DNA from: Mycolicibacterium gilvum
GTDB taxonomy: Bacteria > Actinomycetota > Actinomycetes > Mycobacteriales > Mycobacteriaceae
Reading direction: 5' to 3'
NCBI RefSeq assembly: GCF_900454025.1
Contig: NZ_UGQM01000001.1
Span: 3,720,001-3,784,000 of the forward strand
DNA: 64,000 nucleotides
Shown: in pieces, positions 41,903-52,321 of the stretch
Numbering within the stretch: the stretch's first letter is position 1
Layout of the letters: every line of letters begins with the position of its first letter
Translations under genes and position numbers: made by a program
Notes under the pieces: model-generated
Seen by the model: only the letters and a program-made list of their open reading frames with translations
Told to the model about the DNA's origin: nothing
Database searches by the model: none

Positions 41903-44161
41903 TTATCGAGTAGGTGTGAATCGGCGGAGTCGCAAGCTGTTGCTCACGACGAATACCGAGCTGAAGGCCATCGCGGCGCCGGCGATCAACGGGTTGAGCA
42001 ACCCGGCGGCCGCCAGCGGCAGTGCCGCCACGTTGTAGGCGAATGCCCAAAACAGGTTTCCTTTAATGGTGCGCAACGTGGCGCGGGCTAGCCGGATCGC
42101 GTCCGGGGCGGCGCGCAAATCACCGCGCACCAGGGTGAGGTCGGAGGCTTCGATCGCGACGTCGGTGCCGGTACCCATGGCCAAACCGAGGTCGGCTTGC
42201 GCCAGCGCGGCGGCATCGTTGACGCCGTCGCCGACCATCGCCACAACTCGGCCCTCGCGCTGCAATTTCTTGATGACGTCCACCTTCTCGGCGGGCAGGA
42301 CCTCGGCGACGACCTCATCGATGCCAACCTCGTCGGCCACGCTGCGGGCGGCTCGGTAGTTGTCGCCGGTGAGGAGCACCGGGCGCAGACCGAGGCCGCG
42401 TAATTCACTGATCGCCGCCGCCGAGGTGGCCTTCACGGAGTCGGAGACGACGATCACCGCCCGGATCCGCCCGTCCCAGGCGATCCAGACGGGAGTGCGG
42501 CCCAGTGTCTCCGCCTCGTCGGCGGCCCGCTGTAGCGGTTCGGGCGCGCTGAGCGCCCACTGGTCGCGCAGCCAGCTATATCGCCCAGCTAGGACGGCGT
42601 GGCCGTCTACGGCACCTGAAACGCCTTGGCCGCCGTGGTTTTCAAAATTATCAACAGAGGGCAGCTCTCCCAGTGCAGCGGCGTGTGCGGCGATGGCTTG
42701 GCCGATCGGGTGTTCGGATGCATGCTCGATAGCGCCGGCCAGCCGCAGTGCCTGCACATCGGACTCACCTTCGGGCGAGTGCACCGAGGCGACGGCCATC
42801 CGACCGGTCGTGACGGTGCCGGTCTTGTCCAGAACGATCGAGTCGACTCGGCGAGTTGATTCGAGGATCTGCGGGCCCTTGATCAAAATCCCGAGTTGGG
42901 CTCCGCGTCCGGTGCCGACGAGCAACGCCGTCGGTGTAGCCAGCCCCAGCGCGCATGGGCACGCGATGATCAACACCGCGACGGCTGCGGTGAAGGCGGC
43001 GGTCACCGAGTTCCCCGTCAGCAGCCAGCCGGCCAAGGTGATAAGCGCAAGCCCAATCACGATGGGCACGAACACCGCCGAGACCCGGTCGGCGAGGCGC
43101 TGCACCTGCGCCTTGCCGTTCTGGGCGTCACTTACCAGCCGCGCCATCTGCGCCAGTTGGGTGTCGGCACCAACACGGGTCGCGCGCACGACGAGGCGCC
43201 CGCCGGCGTTGACGGTCGCGCCGATGACGTTGTCGCCTGGTTCGACCTCGACGGGCACGGGTTCCCCGGTAAGCATGGAGGCGTCAACCGCTGAGGTACC
43301 GGCGACGACAACGCCGTCAGTCGCGATCTTTTCACCGGGCCGTATGACGAACTGGTCTCCGACGGCGAGTTCGCTGATGGGGATGCGGGTTTCGCTCGAT
43401 CCGCCGCGCAGCACCGCGACGTCTTTGACACCGAGGCCGAGCAGAGCGCGCAGCGCTGCACCGGATTGTCGCTTGGCACGGGCTTCGAAATACCGGCCGG
43501 CGAGGATGAAAGTGGTGACTGCCGACGCGACTTCGAGATAGATGTGGGGTTCGGCCTCGCCCGTCGTCAGCAGGTCGAACGTCATCTTCATGCCAGTCAT
43601 GCCAGCGTGGGTGAAGAATAGCGCCCACAGTGACCACAGATAGGCGGCGACAACACCGACAGAGATCAGTGTGTCCATCGTGGCGGCGCCGTGGCGCAGG
43701 TTGGTCCACGCGGCGCGGTGAAATGGCAAGGCGCCCCAGACCACTACAGGTGAGGCCAAAGTCAGCGTCAACCATTGCCAGTTGTCGAATTGCAGCGCCG
43801 GGATCATTGAGAGCGCTACCACGGGCACCGTGAGCACCGAGGATACGAGAAGTCGCTGCCGCCAGGCGCCCGCCTCGTCAGGCTCCACGGACGTTACCTC
43901 GGCGGGTGCTGCTTGCTGCGGGCGGGCAAGGGTAGCGGTGTAGCCGGTCGCCTCGACGGCCGCGACGATGTCCTCGAGTTCCACCGTGTCGGCGAAGGAG
44001 GCCTTCGCTGTCTCGGTGGCGAAGTTGACTGTGGCGCTGACACCGTCCATCCGGTTGAGCTTCTTCTCAATCCGCGCAGCACACGAGGCGCAGGTCATCC
44101 CGCCGATCACCAGTTCTACATCGTGCTGGCGGTTCTCGGCTGACGTGACGTGGGTCGTCAT
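41903..44161 (-). CDS. copper-type P1B ATPase (CPC motif, one HMA domain)
   Basis: 752 aa inner-membrane metal exporter. N-terminal HMA with [17 protein letters not shown] (CxxC), A-domain TGEPVPVE, transmembrane [18 protein letters not shown], phosphorylation site [10 protein letters not shown], and hinge [21 protein letters not shown] plus a CASC HMA defines the Cu(I)-exporting (CopA/CtpA/CtpV) group; Ag(I) also possible. Upstream (120 bp) is the CopZ-like gene on the same strand, so chaperone and pump are probably co-expressed from the CsoR-type promoter at 44601. Confidence 0.95.
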   Translation of the reverse strand: MTTHVTSAENRQHDVELVIGGMTCASCAARIEKKLNRMDGVSATVNFATETAKASFADTVELEDIVAAVEATGYTATLARPQQAAPAEVTSVEPDEAGAWRQRLLVSSVLTVPVVALSMIPALQFDNWQWLTLTLASPVVVWGALPFHRAAWTNLRHGAATMDTLISVGVVAAYLWSLWALFFTHAGMTGMKMTFDLLTTGEAEPHIYLEVASAVTTFILAGRYFEARAKRQSGAALRALLGLGVKDVAVLRGGSSETRIPISELAVGDQFVIRPGEKIATDGVVVAGTSAVDASMLTGEPVPVEVEPGDNVIGATVNAGGRLVVRATRVGADTQLAQMARLVSDAQNGKAQVQRLADRVSAVFVPIVIGLALITLAGWLLTGNSVTAAFTAAVAVLIIACPCALGLATPTALLVGTGRGAQLGILIKGPQILESTRRVDSIVLDKTGTVTTGRMAVASVHSPEGESDVQALRLAGAIEHASEHPIGQAIAAHAAALGELPSVDNFENHGGQGVSGAVDGHAVLAGRYSWLRDQWALSAPEPLQRAADEAETLGRTPVWIAWDGRIRAVIVVSDSVKATSAAAISELRGLGLRPVLLTGDNYRAARSVADEVGIDEVVAEVLPAEKVDVIKKLQREGRVVAMVGDGVNDAAALAQADLGLAMGTGTDVAIEASDLTLVRGDLRAAPDAIRLARATLRTIKGNLFWAFAYNVAALPLAAAGLLNPLIAGAAMAFSSVFVVSNSLRLRRFTPTR

Positions 44162-44280
44162 GTTCAGAATGCCCTTTCCTCGAACATCGCGGATGATCCC
44201 TGCGCGTTCGGGCTCGCGTCAGGTTTGACGATCACACCGCCGAGAAGTTAACTCCGGCACCAGGTCGGCGGCGTCGTGAC

Positions 44281-44550
44281 TTAACCGCAGCCGCAGCCGC
44301 AACCACCGCCAGCCAGCGGCAGCGACGTCGCGCCAACCAGCTCCGAATTCGGCACGACCACGTCATAGCCGGCTGTTGAGATTGCTTGGGCCACAGCCTG
44401 TTCCGATGCCGTGCCGCTGACGGTCACGGTGCCCATCGCCAGGTCGACCTCCACGTCCTGCGCTCCGGGCACCGAACTCACCGCAGCCTTCACCGTTGAC
44501 ACGCAGTGCCCGCACGTCATGCCCTGGACCTTGAACATGGTGACAGCCAT
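44281..44550 (-). CDS. heavy-metal-associated domain protein (CopZ-like chaperone)
   Basis: 89 aa. Single HMA: MFKVQGMTCGHCVSTVKAAV with the metal-binding GMTCGHC, predicted beta-alpha-beta-beta-alpha-beta fold, and an unusual Cys/Gly C-terminal tail (GGGCGCGCG) that could bind additional copper. It delivers Cu(I) to the ATPase encoded next downstream on the same strand. ATG at 44550 with GGTGGAGAC upstream. A CsoR-type palindrome lies 51 bp before the start. Confidence 0.92.
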   Translation of the reverse strand: MAVTMFKVQGMTCGHCVSTVKAAVSSVPGAQDVEVDLAMGTVTVSGTASEQAVAQAISTAGYDVVVPNSELVGATSLPLAGGGCGCGCG

Positions 44551-44600
44551 TGTCTCCACCCTTTCTTCGAGGCGCTTCCGTGAGCACCGCCGTCCAGTAT

Positions 44601-44617
44601 ATACCCCTGCGGGGTAT
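44601..44617. promoter_or_regulatory. CsoR/RicR-type copper operator
   Basis: Perfect palindrome ATACCCC-TGC-GGGGTAT, 51 bp upstream of the CopZ-like gene. CsoR-family repressors bind G-tract palindromes of the form TACCCCN3-4GGGGTA and release on Cu(I). No csoR gene is visible in the window, so the repressor must be encoded elsewhere. Confidence 0.7.
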
Positions 44618-44695
44618 GAGTATCTAGGGCCTTTCGTCACCGGCGCGACGGCGCGAGCTCTCCGCGACGTGCCCTAACCAGTCGTCGCCGACTTC

Positions 44696-44713
44696 TTCAT
44701 CGAATCTTCATCG
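44696..44713 (+). promoter_or_regulatory. tandem half-site motif, copy 2 (best match)
   Basis: TTCATCG-AATC-TTCATCG: two identical 7-mers 11 bp apart, 187 bp before the ATPase start at 44900. An 11-bp period places both on one face of the helix, the usual geometry for OmpR-type response regulators. Related copies at 37951, 56507 and 56723. Confidence 0.6.
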
Positions 44714-44899
44714 GATCACTAACGAAGATGTAGCGGCGCGGCGCAGGCTTCGAGCGAATCGCTGAGCGAGGACAAAACGCGGATGAGCAGAACTGAGGAG
44801 CGATGATCCGCCGGTGCAATGCCAAAGTCGCTCAGGCTAAATCGGGTCGCCGGGATTGATTTCAGCCGTATTGCTTCACCATGAAAGGGCACAATAGCT

Positions 44900-47368
44900 A
44901 TGACCCGAAGGATCGTTTTGAACGTGGGCGGCCTTAGCTGGGCAAGCTCGGCAGCAGTCGTCGAGGCCACCCTGCTACGCCGCCCAGGCGTCTTCGCGGT
45001 TGCGGCCAACGCCATCAACCAGACCGCCACGGTCACCTACGACCCCGCCCGGACGTCGGTCACCGAACTGTCGACCTGGGTGCGCGACTGCGGCTACCAC
45101 TGCGCCGGCCGTTCGGTGCCCGATCACGTCTGCGACCCGATGTCGGAGCCAACGACTGGGGCAGCGACGGTCGAGAACGCGCCGCCCACCGCTGCCCCGG
45201 CGCAAGCCGCCGGGGACGCGATGCACGACGGGCACGCGGTACATGAGATGCCCGCCGAACACGAGATGCGCGCCGGGCGCTCGCCCCAGCAAATGATGGG
45301 CCACGGCGGCGGCCACGCCGAGATGTCAATGGACGCGATGGTCCGCGACATGCGTAACCGCTTCCTGGTGGCGCTGGTGTTGTCGGTCCCCATCACGTTG
45401 TGGTCGCCGATGGGTCGCGACATGTTCGGGTTCACGGCGCCAGCACCGTTCGGCCTGCGCGATGACGTGTTCACCCTGATTCTCAGTCTGCCGGTGGTGT
45501 TCTACTCGGCCTGGATCTTCTTCGACGGCGCCTACCGGGCGCTGAAGGCGCGGACCCTGGACATGATGGTGCTCGTCGCAGTCGCGGTGGGGGCGGGCTG
45601 GCTGTACAGCGTCGCAGTCACCCTCACCGGCGGCGGCGAGGTGTTCTATGAGGCCGCCACCGTGCTGACCGCATTCGTGTTGCTGGGGCACTGGTTCGAG
45701 ATGCGCGCCCGCGGCGGCGCGAACGACGCCATCCGCACGCTGCTGCAACTGGCCCCGCCGATGGCGGAGGTGCTGCGCGATGGCGAACCGGTCGAGATTC
45801 CGACCGCGCAGGTAGTGGCAGGGGATCTGCTGCTCATTCGCCCTGGCGGGAAGATCCCGGTCGATGGCACGGTCGAAGACGGCATCTCTGAGGTGGATGA
45901 GTCGATGGTCACCGGGGAGAGCTTGCCGGTCACCAAAGAGCCCGGCTCCCAGGTGATCGGGGCCTCGATCAACACCACCGGCACGCTGCGGGTCCGAGCC
46001 ACCAAGGTGGGCTCCGATACCGTGCTCGCCCAGATCGTCGCCATGGTCCAGGAAGCACAGAACTCCAAGGCCCCAGGACAGCGGCTCGCCGACCGCGCCG
46101 CCTTCTGGCTGGTGCTGGTCGCACTGATCGGCGGCACAGCGACATTCCTAGCGTGGTGGCTGTTCGGCGCAAGTGTGCAGACGGCGCTGCTGTTCGCGAT
46201 CACCGTCGTCGTGATCACCTGCCCCGACGCGTTGGGGCTAGCCACCCCGACGGCAATCATGGTCGGCACCGGCCTGGGCGCAAAACGCGGCGTGCTGTTC
46301 AAAAATGCCACAGCGCTGGAAACCTCGGCGCGGATCGACACCGTGGTGATGGACAAGACCGGCACGCTGACCAAGGGCGAACCGGAGGTCACCGATGTCG
46401 TGACCGAGGGTATCGGCGAGGATGACCTGCTGGCTTTAGTCGCCGCGGTCGAACGCGAATCCGAACATCCCCTCGCCGGGGCGATCGTCCGCTACGCCGA
46501 CGAGCGGCGAACTGCGCGGCTGCCGCTGAATGGCTTCCGCAACGTTCCCGGGCACGGCGCGACCGCCCAGGTCGACGGGCGCCGTGTCGCAGTCGGCAAC
46601 CGCAAGCTCATGATCAGCGAGAACGTGGACTTAGGTGCGCTGAGCGCGCAACGAGACGAGCTGGCCTCGACCGGCCGGACCGCGGTGCTCGTCGCGGTCG
46701 ACAGCCGCGGCGTCGGGGTTATTGCGCTGGCCGATGCCGCCCGGGAAACCTCAGCCGAGGCCGTCACCGCACTGCATGACCTGGGCGTCGAAGTAGTCAT
46801 GCTCAGTGGCGACAACCAAGCCACAGCTGAACGCATAGGCGGACAGCTCGGCATCGACACCGTCATCGCCGAAGTGTTGCCCGGGGATAAAGCCACCAAG
46901 ATCGCTGAGCTGCAGCGGGCTGGCAAGAAGGTCGCCATGGTCGGCGACGGCGTCAACGACGCCCCCGCCCTGGCGCAAGCCGACCTAGGCATCGCGATCG
47001 GCGCCGGCACCGACGTGGCGATCGAAACCGCAGACCTGGTGCTGATGCGTTCGGATCCGCTCGACGTGCCGGTCGCACTGCGGATCGGGCGGGGCACCCT
47101 GCACAAAATGCGGCAGAACCTGGGCTGGGCGGTCGGCTACAACGTTATCGCCCTGCCGATCGCCGCCGGTGTCTTCGAACCCTCACTGGGGCTAGTGCTT
47201 CGCCCCGAGATCGCTGCCCTGTCGATGTCGGGCTCCAGCCTCATCGTTGCGGTCAACGCGCTGATGCTCAAACGGCTCAAGCTGCCCGCCCCGCCGCAAC
47301 CCCAACCGAGCCCACGGACTCCGGCGCCCGAACACATACCAACAGATCCACGCTCAGGGGCCCAGTAA
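44900..47368 (+). CDS. P-type metal ATPase with CPD membrane motif and His/Met-rich N terminus
   Basis: 822 aa. N-terminal HMA-like fold lacks CxxC ([15 protein letters not shown]) but is followed by [15 protein letters not shown] and a His/Met-rich stretch ([20 protein letters not shown]). Catalytic machinery is intact: [43 protein letters not shown]. The membrane metal site reads [11 protein letters not shown] instead of CPC or CPH, so metal choice is unclear; the context suggests copper. Preceded by the tandem motif at 44696. A partial, decayed relative is at 37150-37862. Confidence 0.93.
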   Translation: MTRRIVLNVGGLSWASSAAVVEATLLRRPGVFAVAANAINQTATVTYDPARTSVTELSTWVRDCGYHCAGRSVPDHVCDPMSEPTTGAATVENAPPTAAPAQAAGDAMHDGHAVHEMPAEHEMRAGRSPQQMMGHGGGHAEMSMDAMVRDMRNRFLVALVLSVPITLWSPMGRDMFGFTAPAPFGLRDDVFTLILSLPVVFYSAWIFFDGAYRALKARTLDMMVLVAVAVGAGWLYSVAVTLTGGGEVFYEAATVLTAFVLLGHWFEMRARGGANDAIRTLLQLAPPMAEVLRDGEPVEIPTAQVVAGDLLLIRPGGKIPVDGTVEDGISEVDESMVTGESLPVTKEPGSQVIGASINTTGTLRVRATKVGSDTVLAQIVAMVQEAQNSKAPGQRLADRAAFWLVLVALIGGTATFLAWWLFGASVQTALLFAITVVVITCPDALGLATPTAIMVGTGLGAKRGVLFKNATALETSARIDTVVMDKTGTLTKGEPEVTDVVTEGIGEDDLLALVAAVERESEHPLAGAIVRYADERRTARLPLNGFRNVPGHGATAQVDGRRVAVGNRKLMISENVDLGALSAQRDELASTGRTAVLVAVDSRGVGVIALADAARETSAEAVTALHDLGVEVVMLSGDNQATAERIGGQLGIDTVIAEVLPGDKATKIAELQRAGKKVAMVGDGVNDAPALAQADLGIAIGAGTDVAIETADLVLMRSDPLDVPVALRIGRGTLHKMRQNLGWAVGYNVIALPIAAGVFEPSLGLVLRPEIAALSMSGSSLIVAVNALMLKRLKLPAPPQPQPSPRTPAPEHIPTDPRSGAQ

Positions 47369-47449
47369 GAGCGTCGCGCCGACACCTAGCATGACAGGAA
47401 CCGAACGGCCCGCCATGGCCGACCCCGCACCGGCAGGAGCAGGCAACAC

Positions 47450-49208
47450 ATGAGCGCGGCAGCCTATCCCTGCTCGCCGTGCGTGGCGCCGCTGCAGTCC
47501 CCGGCTGAGCGGCTGGAGGCCTTGCGTGCAACCGTCCGAAACGAGCCTGATCCGCTGGTGACAGTCACCCACCTGCTTCACCTGTGTCGTGACGAGCACC
47601 GGGTGCTCTGGGAACAGGTGGGCAGCCCAAGCATCCGGGCAACAATCGAAAACGAGCTTGCTGCCCTGCGCACGCAAATCAGATCCCGCCCCGCTACGGC
47701 GACCCTGGACGCGTGGGTCCGTGAGGCTTTGGCCCAGGCGCTGCGACCCGTCGGTGGGGCCGCGCCAGTGGCGATCGCGCATGGACTCGCTCAGTTGCTC
47801 GATGAGCGCTACGGAGACTTCTTCACCGACTCATTCCGTCGGCGCAGCCCCTACCAGCCCGGGGTGGGTGACCCTGTTCCCCTCGGCGGTCCCGATATCC
47901 GCGCGGTGCTGGATATGCGACCCACCTCACCGCCGTGGCGGCTCGCGAACCGGCTCGATGAGACGCGCCGCGTCCGGCTGGCCGGCGGGTGGGCGACACA
48001 GTTCCGAATCGTGTTCGACTACAGCCTGTTCGACACCCTAAACGGCGTGATCACGGCCGACACCATCATTGCGACCTGCCACCCCAATCGGACTCTCACC
48101 GAATTCAATCTGCCCCCCGACACGACACAGCCCACCTATCCGGTGGCACCCGGAGATCTCGTCCAGCAACGCTGCCACCTCGAACGGCTCATCGGCCTCG
48201 CCGGCGACGCGGGTGCCTCCATCGTGGTGCTGCCCGAGCTGTGCCTCACCGAGGCGCTAGCCGCAGAGTTGCAGGACTGGGTCCGCCGCACCGACGGCCC
48301 CCGACTCTTGGTCGCCGGCAGCTACCACCACGCCGATGGTGTGCCGGTTCGGCGGCGCAACACCGCGATCACCTGGATTCGGGGACTTGACCGACCGTTG
48401 ACCCACGACAAGCATTCGCCCGCCCAGCAGCCGATCCTGGAAGACATCCAGCCGCAGGGTTGGCCGGAAATACGGGTCTACGTCGGTGCCGACGGATGGC
48501 ACCTGGTGATCGCGCTCTGCCGTGACCTGCTCAATCCAGAGGCGGTGCACACACTCGCAGAAATCGGGGCGAACCTGGTGCTGGTGCCGGCGATGAGCGA
48601 GAGCCTGGCGCCCTTCACCGGCCAAATCGCGCACCTGGTCAGTTCCGGACAGGCCCTCGTTGCCCTGGCCAACAACCCCGCCGACTGGGCAGGCACGGGT
48701 GCCGAGCCGCCGCACCGTGCAGCCCGCGCGCTGTTCGGCCATCCCGGGCTGGGCCAGCAAACCCGCTTAGTGTCCTCGCCAGACGCCGCTCCTGGGGTGG
48801 CGACGCTGAGCGTGCGCTCGGGGATGATTGACTGGATCAGTGCACACTGCCCGGACGCGCCCGCCCCGGCGTCCGCGGACCAATCACTCGTCCCTCTCCC
48901 GGGGTGGGCCGCCCGGCTCGCGGCCAACGTGCGCCGCTACCGGCAGCCCGAACAACAGCCGCCCGAGCCGGTTACTCTGCGGCGGGCCGCGGTGCTCGTG
49001 CTACTCACCGACGGAGCTACTGGCCCCACCGTGCTACTCACCGAACGTGCCGCCGATTTGCGCGACTACCCTGGCCGTCTGGTATTCCCTGGCGGCGTAA
49101 GCGACCCACAGGACACCAACGCGGTGTCTACCGCCTTGCGCGAAACCCGCGAGGAGGTCGGGCTGGACCCCGGCAGCGTCCAGATCCTCGGGGTCCTGCC
49201 CGCCCTAG
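47450..49208 (+). pseudogene. nitrilase-Nudix fusion gene, 5' part (split by IS701-family element)
   Basis: About 586 codons. N-terminal helical region of unknown type (residues 1-215), then a carbon-nitrogen hydrolase domain with the Glu-Lys-Cys triad (VVLPELCLTE, LTHDKHSP, VIALCRDLLNP), then a Nudix domain from about residue 500 with box GGVSDPQDTN...RETREEVGL. The frame is cut at CTAG (49205-49208). The nitrilase part is complete and might be made. The Nudix C terminus is found at 52322-52618 beyond two IS elements. AGGAG precedes the ATG. Confidence 0.85.
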
Positions 49209-50634
49209 TACTACAGCCGTAGATCGTTGCTCGTCGGCGTGTTTGCCTTGCTGGATTGGGTGACCGCGGCATCGTTCGGAGTTTGTGAGAACTAACGATG
49301 ATGCCGCGGTCGCCGCGGCTTACAGGGTAGACGTTGATCGGTGGCGAAGTGGCTTTGATGAGGTGCTGGATCGGGTCGCGTCACGGTTCGCTCGGTGCGA
49401 GCCGCTGCGCAACGCCGGCGCGTTGATGCTCGGGTTGGTCTGTGACATTGACCGTAAGAACTGTTGGACGCTGGCCGAGCGTTGCGGCCACAGCAGCCCG
49501 GACCGGATGCAGCATCTGCTGGCGCGGGCGAAGTGGGACGCCGAGGGAGTGCGTGATGATCTTCGCGCCTACGTGGTCGACCACCTCGGCGATGACGAGG
49601 CGATCCTGATCGTCGATGAGACTGGAGACGTGAAGAAGGGCACTCATACCGTCGGGACTCAGCGCCAGTACACCGGTACCGCGGGCAGGATCGAAAACGC
49701 CCAAGTCGCTGTGTATTTGGCCTATGCGGGGCCCAACAGTCACGCACTGGTGGACCGCGAGCTATACCTGCCGAAGTCGTGGATCGACGACTCGGAACGC
49801 CGTCAGTGCGCCGGGGTGCCCACCGATGTCGAGTTCGCCACCAAACCTGCGCTGGCCGAGCGGATGATCACTCGTGCTGTGGCCGCCGGAGTCCCTGCGC
49901 GATGGGCCACCGGCGACGAGGTCTACGGCGCCGACCCCGACCTGCGCGCCGCGATCGCCGCCCAGGGGCTGGGCTATGTGCTGGCCGTCGGGTCCAATCG
50001 CACCGTCACCACCAGTACGGGCAGCCAGCGAGTAGACGAGCTTGCCCGGTCTCTGCCGCGGCGGGCCTGGCGGCGCGTCAGCGCCGGAACCGGCGCCAAG
50101 GGCCAACGCTGGTACTCCTGGACGTTGGTCGAAATCACCGACGCCGAGCCCGGCCACCATCACCTGCTGGTGCGCCGCAACGACAAGACCGCTGAATTGG
50201 CCTATTACCGCTGCTACAGCCCCAATCCGGTCACCCTGGCCGACTACGTACGGGTCGCCGGGCGGCGCTGGAAGGTCGAGGAATCGTTTCAAGCCGGCAA
50301 GGGCCTGGCCGGGCTCGACGAGCACCAGGTACGGACCTGGACCTCTTGGCACCGCTGGGTCACCCTATCCATGCTTGCCCATGCCTTCCTCGTCGTCACG
50401 ACCGCCGCTCAACGGCGCAGCGACGAACCCGACGACCAGACCGGCCAGACACTGATCACGTTGACAGTCAATGAATTCCGCAGACTCTTCATCGCCCTGG
50501 TATTGCAGCCGCTACACGCGGTTGCCGACGTCCTCGCCTGGTCCACCTGGCGGCGACGACATCAAACGAGAGCCCGCACCTACCATTACCGCAAACAACA
50601 TCAACAACAATGAACGCTATCTACGGCTGTAGTA
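49209..50634 (+). mobile_element. IS701-family insertion sequence with CTAG target duplication
   Basis: Ends are exact inverted repeats: TACTACAGCCGTAGAT at 49209-49224 and its complement at 50619-50634. CTAG flanks both sides (49205-49208 and 50635-50638). IS701-family elements duplicate a 4-bp YTNA-type target such as CTAG. It splits the Nudix part of the upstream gene. Confidence 0.92.
49285..50613 (+). CDS. IS701-family transposase
   Basis: 442 aa, full length. DDE: D in LIVDETGDVKKGTHTVG, D in WATGDEVYGADPDLR, E in RRWKVEESFQAGKGLAG. The IS701 motif ARAKWDAEGVRDDL near the N terminus is also present. GTG start at 49285. Intact, so potentially active. Confidence 0.93.
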   Translation: MRTNDDAAVAAAYRVDVDRWRSGFDEVLDRVASRFARCEPLRNAGALMLGLVCDIDRKNCWTLAERCGHSSPDRMQHLLARAKWDAEGVRDDLRAYVVDHLGDDEAILIVDETGDVKKGTHTVGTQRQYTGTAGRIENAQVAVYLAYAGPNSHALVDRELYLPKSWIDDSERRQCAGVPTDVEFATKPALAERMITRAVAAGVPARWATGDEVYGADPDLRAAIAAQGLGYVLAVGSNRTVTTSTGSQRVDELARSLPRRAWRRVSAGTGAKGQRWYSWTLVEITDAEPGHHHLLVRRNDKTAELAYYRCYSPNPVTLADYVRVAGRRWKVEESFQAGKGLAGLDEHQVRTWTSWHRWVTLSMLAHAFLVVTTAAQRRSDEPDDQTGQTLITLTVNEFRRLFIALVLQPLHAVADVLAWSTWRRRHQTRARTYHYRKQHQQQ

Positions 50635-50811
50635 CTAGCTGGCTGTAGGGCGAGTCAAGGGTGTTGAAGGTCGTAGTGGGCCTACGTCCCGAGGCGGGGC
50701 GTGATTTCGTGCGGTCGGTGGTGCTGCTGGGTTGGGGGCGGGTGCCTGGCGCCCACGCTGACGTATGCAACCTCGGTGGGTTATCTGGCGTGGTTCGGGC
50801 TGCCGTAAAGG

Positions 50812-50892
50812 CGAAGGGCCGGGTGCCAAGCTAGCCTCGGCGTGACCCGGTGGGTCCGCCATAGCGGATACGGCATCTGATCCGGCCCTTCG
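50812..50892 (-). ncRNA. candidate IS110-type bridge RNA region (3' of transposase)
   Basis: An exact 11-bp outer stem, CGAAGGGCCGG (50812-50822) with CCGGCCCTTCG (50882-50892), encloses at least two small hairpins: GACCC-GGT-GGGTC and TCCGC-CATA-GCGGA. IS1111-group IS110 elements encode their target-guiding bridge RNA on the 3' side of the transposase, which is this side. The folding is seen by eye; the RNA identity is inference. Confidence 0.45.
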
Positions 50893-50972
50893 TCCCGTCC
50901 TCTTAGCGTGGCACTTACCGACAGGGGTTGTGAAGGGTCTGATTCGGTCCTTTCGCGGTGGGTGTCAGGGGT

Positions 50973-52187
50973 TCAGGCCCAGCGGGTCGGTTCGTAGGTG
51001 GCGTGGTCGCGAACCAGTGCATGAGCGATGCGGTTGGCACGATGAGCCAACGCGCAGGCGACGACGCCGCCGGGCTTGCCGCGGTCCTTTAGCCCGTGGG
51101 CGTAGGTCTTGGCTGCCGGTTCACTGAGCCACAGGCCCATGCCGAGGTCGATCAGGGCGCGGCGCAGCGCCACGCTGCCTTCACGGCTGATGCCGCCATC
51201 GCGGCGCTTGTGCGCCGATTCGTACTGCATCGGAGACAGCCCCGACGCACGATAGATTTGCCGCGGTCCCGGCCACCGCTTCGGGTCACCAAGGGCAGCA
51301 GCGTAATTGGATACCCGCACCACGCCCCAGCCCGGCACCGAGGTCAACGTCGCGTAGGGGCTGCGCGGTAGCAGCTCTCCCAGTGCGGCCTCCGCGGATT
51401 GGATTTGGTCGTCGAGGTCGGCCAGCAAGTTCATGTCGGCGGCCAGGATCTGGCGGGCGATCATCGCGTCGCGGGTCGGCAGTGCATCGCGGGCCGCAGC
51501 GACCAAACGCTCCGCGACCGGACGACGCAGCTGCAGATCCCGGGTCGCGGCGAACCGGATCAGCCGGCTGACTCCGAGCCCTGCCAGACGGGCCGGGTCG
51601 GAGAATTCGGCGGCGACCAGCCGGCCGATCCTGGTGGCCAGCACGTCGGGCAGCGCCAGGGTCAGTCCGGGAAACGCCCGATCCAATTGACCGAGCAACT
51701 GGTTCTTCGTCGCACTGCGCGTGGCCACTCGTCGGCTCCGATGCGCAGCCCAAGCACTGAGTTCGCCGATCACGACATCACGGTCGACGACCGAGCAACC
51801 GTGTCCACTCAGCACGAGTTCGGTGATCGCCTCCAAGTCGATGACGTCGGTCTTGATCCGTCGCCGGCCCTGCACTCGGCGTTGCTCGGCGACATGAGCG
51901 GGATTGAGTTCCACCACTTCCCACCCCTCGGGCCACCGATGGTCGAGCACTGGTCGGTGATAATGGCCGGCAGCCTCCACGGCGACCTTGACCTGCCCCG
52001 ACGCAGGCACCGCGGCCATCACGCGAGTCGTCGCAGCGATCAAACCCGACCGGTTCATCGCGAACTCCGACGGCGTGAGCAATCGATGTCGAGCCGCGTC
52101 GGTCACCGAAAACACTGCAGAAGTCTTGCCGACATCGACGGCAACGACGATGGTGGACGACGTGACTGGAGCTCCATGCACAGACAC
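50973..52187 (-). CDS. IS110-family DEDD transposase
   Basis: 404 aa. RuvC-like N terminus with VAVDVGKTSAVFSVTD, Glu in VAVEAAGHYHRPVL and DD in KTDVIDLEAI. The C-terminal Tnp_20 domain has TSVPGWGVVRVSNYAA and the likely nucleophile Ser in YRASGLSPMQYES. GTG at 52187 selected because GGAGG lies 8-9 bases upstream; codons before it are part of the leader. Intact. Confidence 0.92.
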   Translation of the reverse strand: MSVHGAPVTSSTIVVAVDVGKTSAVFSVTDAARHRLLTPSEFAMNRSGLIAATTRVMAAVPASGQVKVAVEAAGHYHRPVLDHRWPEGWEVVELNPAHVAEQRRVQGRRRIKTDVIDLEAITELVLSGHGCSVVDRDVVIGELSAWAAHRSRRVATRSATKNQLLGQLDRAFPGLTLALPDVLATRIGRLVAAEFSDPARLAGLGVSRLIRFAATRDLQLRRPVAERLVAAARDALPTRDAMIARQILAADMNLLADLDDQIQSAEAALGELLPRSPYATLTSVPGWGVVRVSNYAAALGDPKRWPGPRQIYRASGLSPMQYESAHKRRDGGISREGSVALRRALIDLGMGLWLSEPAAKTYAHGLKDRGKPGGVVACALAHRANRIAHALVRDHATYEPTRWA

Positions 52188-52205
52188 AACAAACACCTCC
52201 GGGGT

Positions 52206-52275
52206 GTGTCAGGAGGTCCACGTGCGTCAACACACGGACCCCGAAAGGAATCAGTTACAGATCCCTTCCTGACAC
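52206..52275 (-). ncRNA. structured leader upstream of IS110 transposase
   Basis: GTGTCAGGA (52206-52214) pairs exactly with TCCTGACAC (52267-52275), enclosing an inner GGTCC/GGACC stem (52215-52219 with 52236-52240). It lies just upstream of the transposase start. It is an alternative location for the bridge RNA (IS110 group encode it on the 5' side) or a translational control structure. Confidence 0.35.
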
Positions 52276-52321
52276 CTCCGGAGGCATTTGAGAAGGACCA
52301 ACTCGATCTATATCAGCCGAA

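Larger units (their letters stand above)
50639..52321 (-). mobile_element. IS110-family element (boundaries approximate)
   Basis: Contains a DEDD transposase gene on the minus strand with about 330 bp of non-coding DNA on its 3' side and 130 bp on its 5' side. It separates the two halves of the Nudix domain: left remnant ends at the CTAG of 50635-50638, right remnant resumes at about 52322. IS110 elements lack clear terminal repeats and duplications, so ends are set only from where the Nudix coding sequence stops and restarts. Confidence 0.7.

Noticed and set aside
44281..47368. A csoR repressor gene in the copper cluster
   Set aside because: No reading frame of suitable size with CsoR-type Cys-His-Cys residues was found, although a CsoR-type operator is present.
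50635..50700. Nudix coding sequence continuing directly after the IS701-family element
   Set aside because: After the CTAG the frame gives AGCRASQGC and a stop; real Nudix sequence resumes only at 52322.
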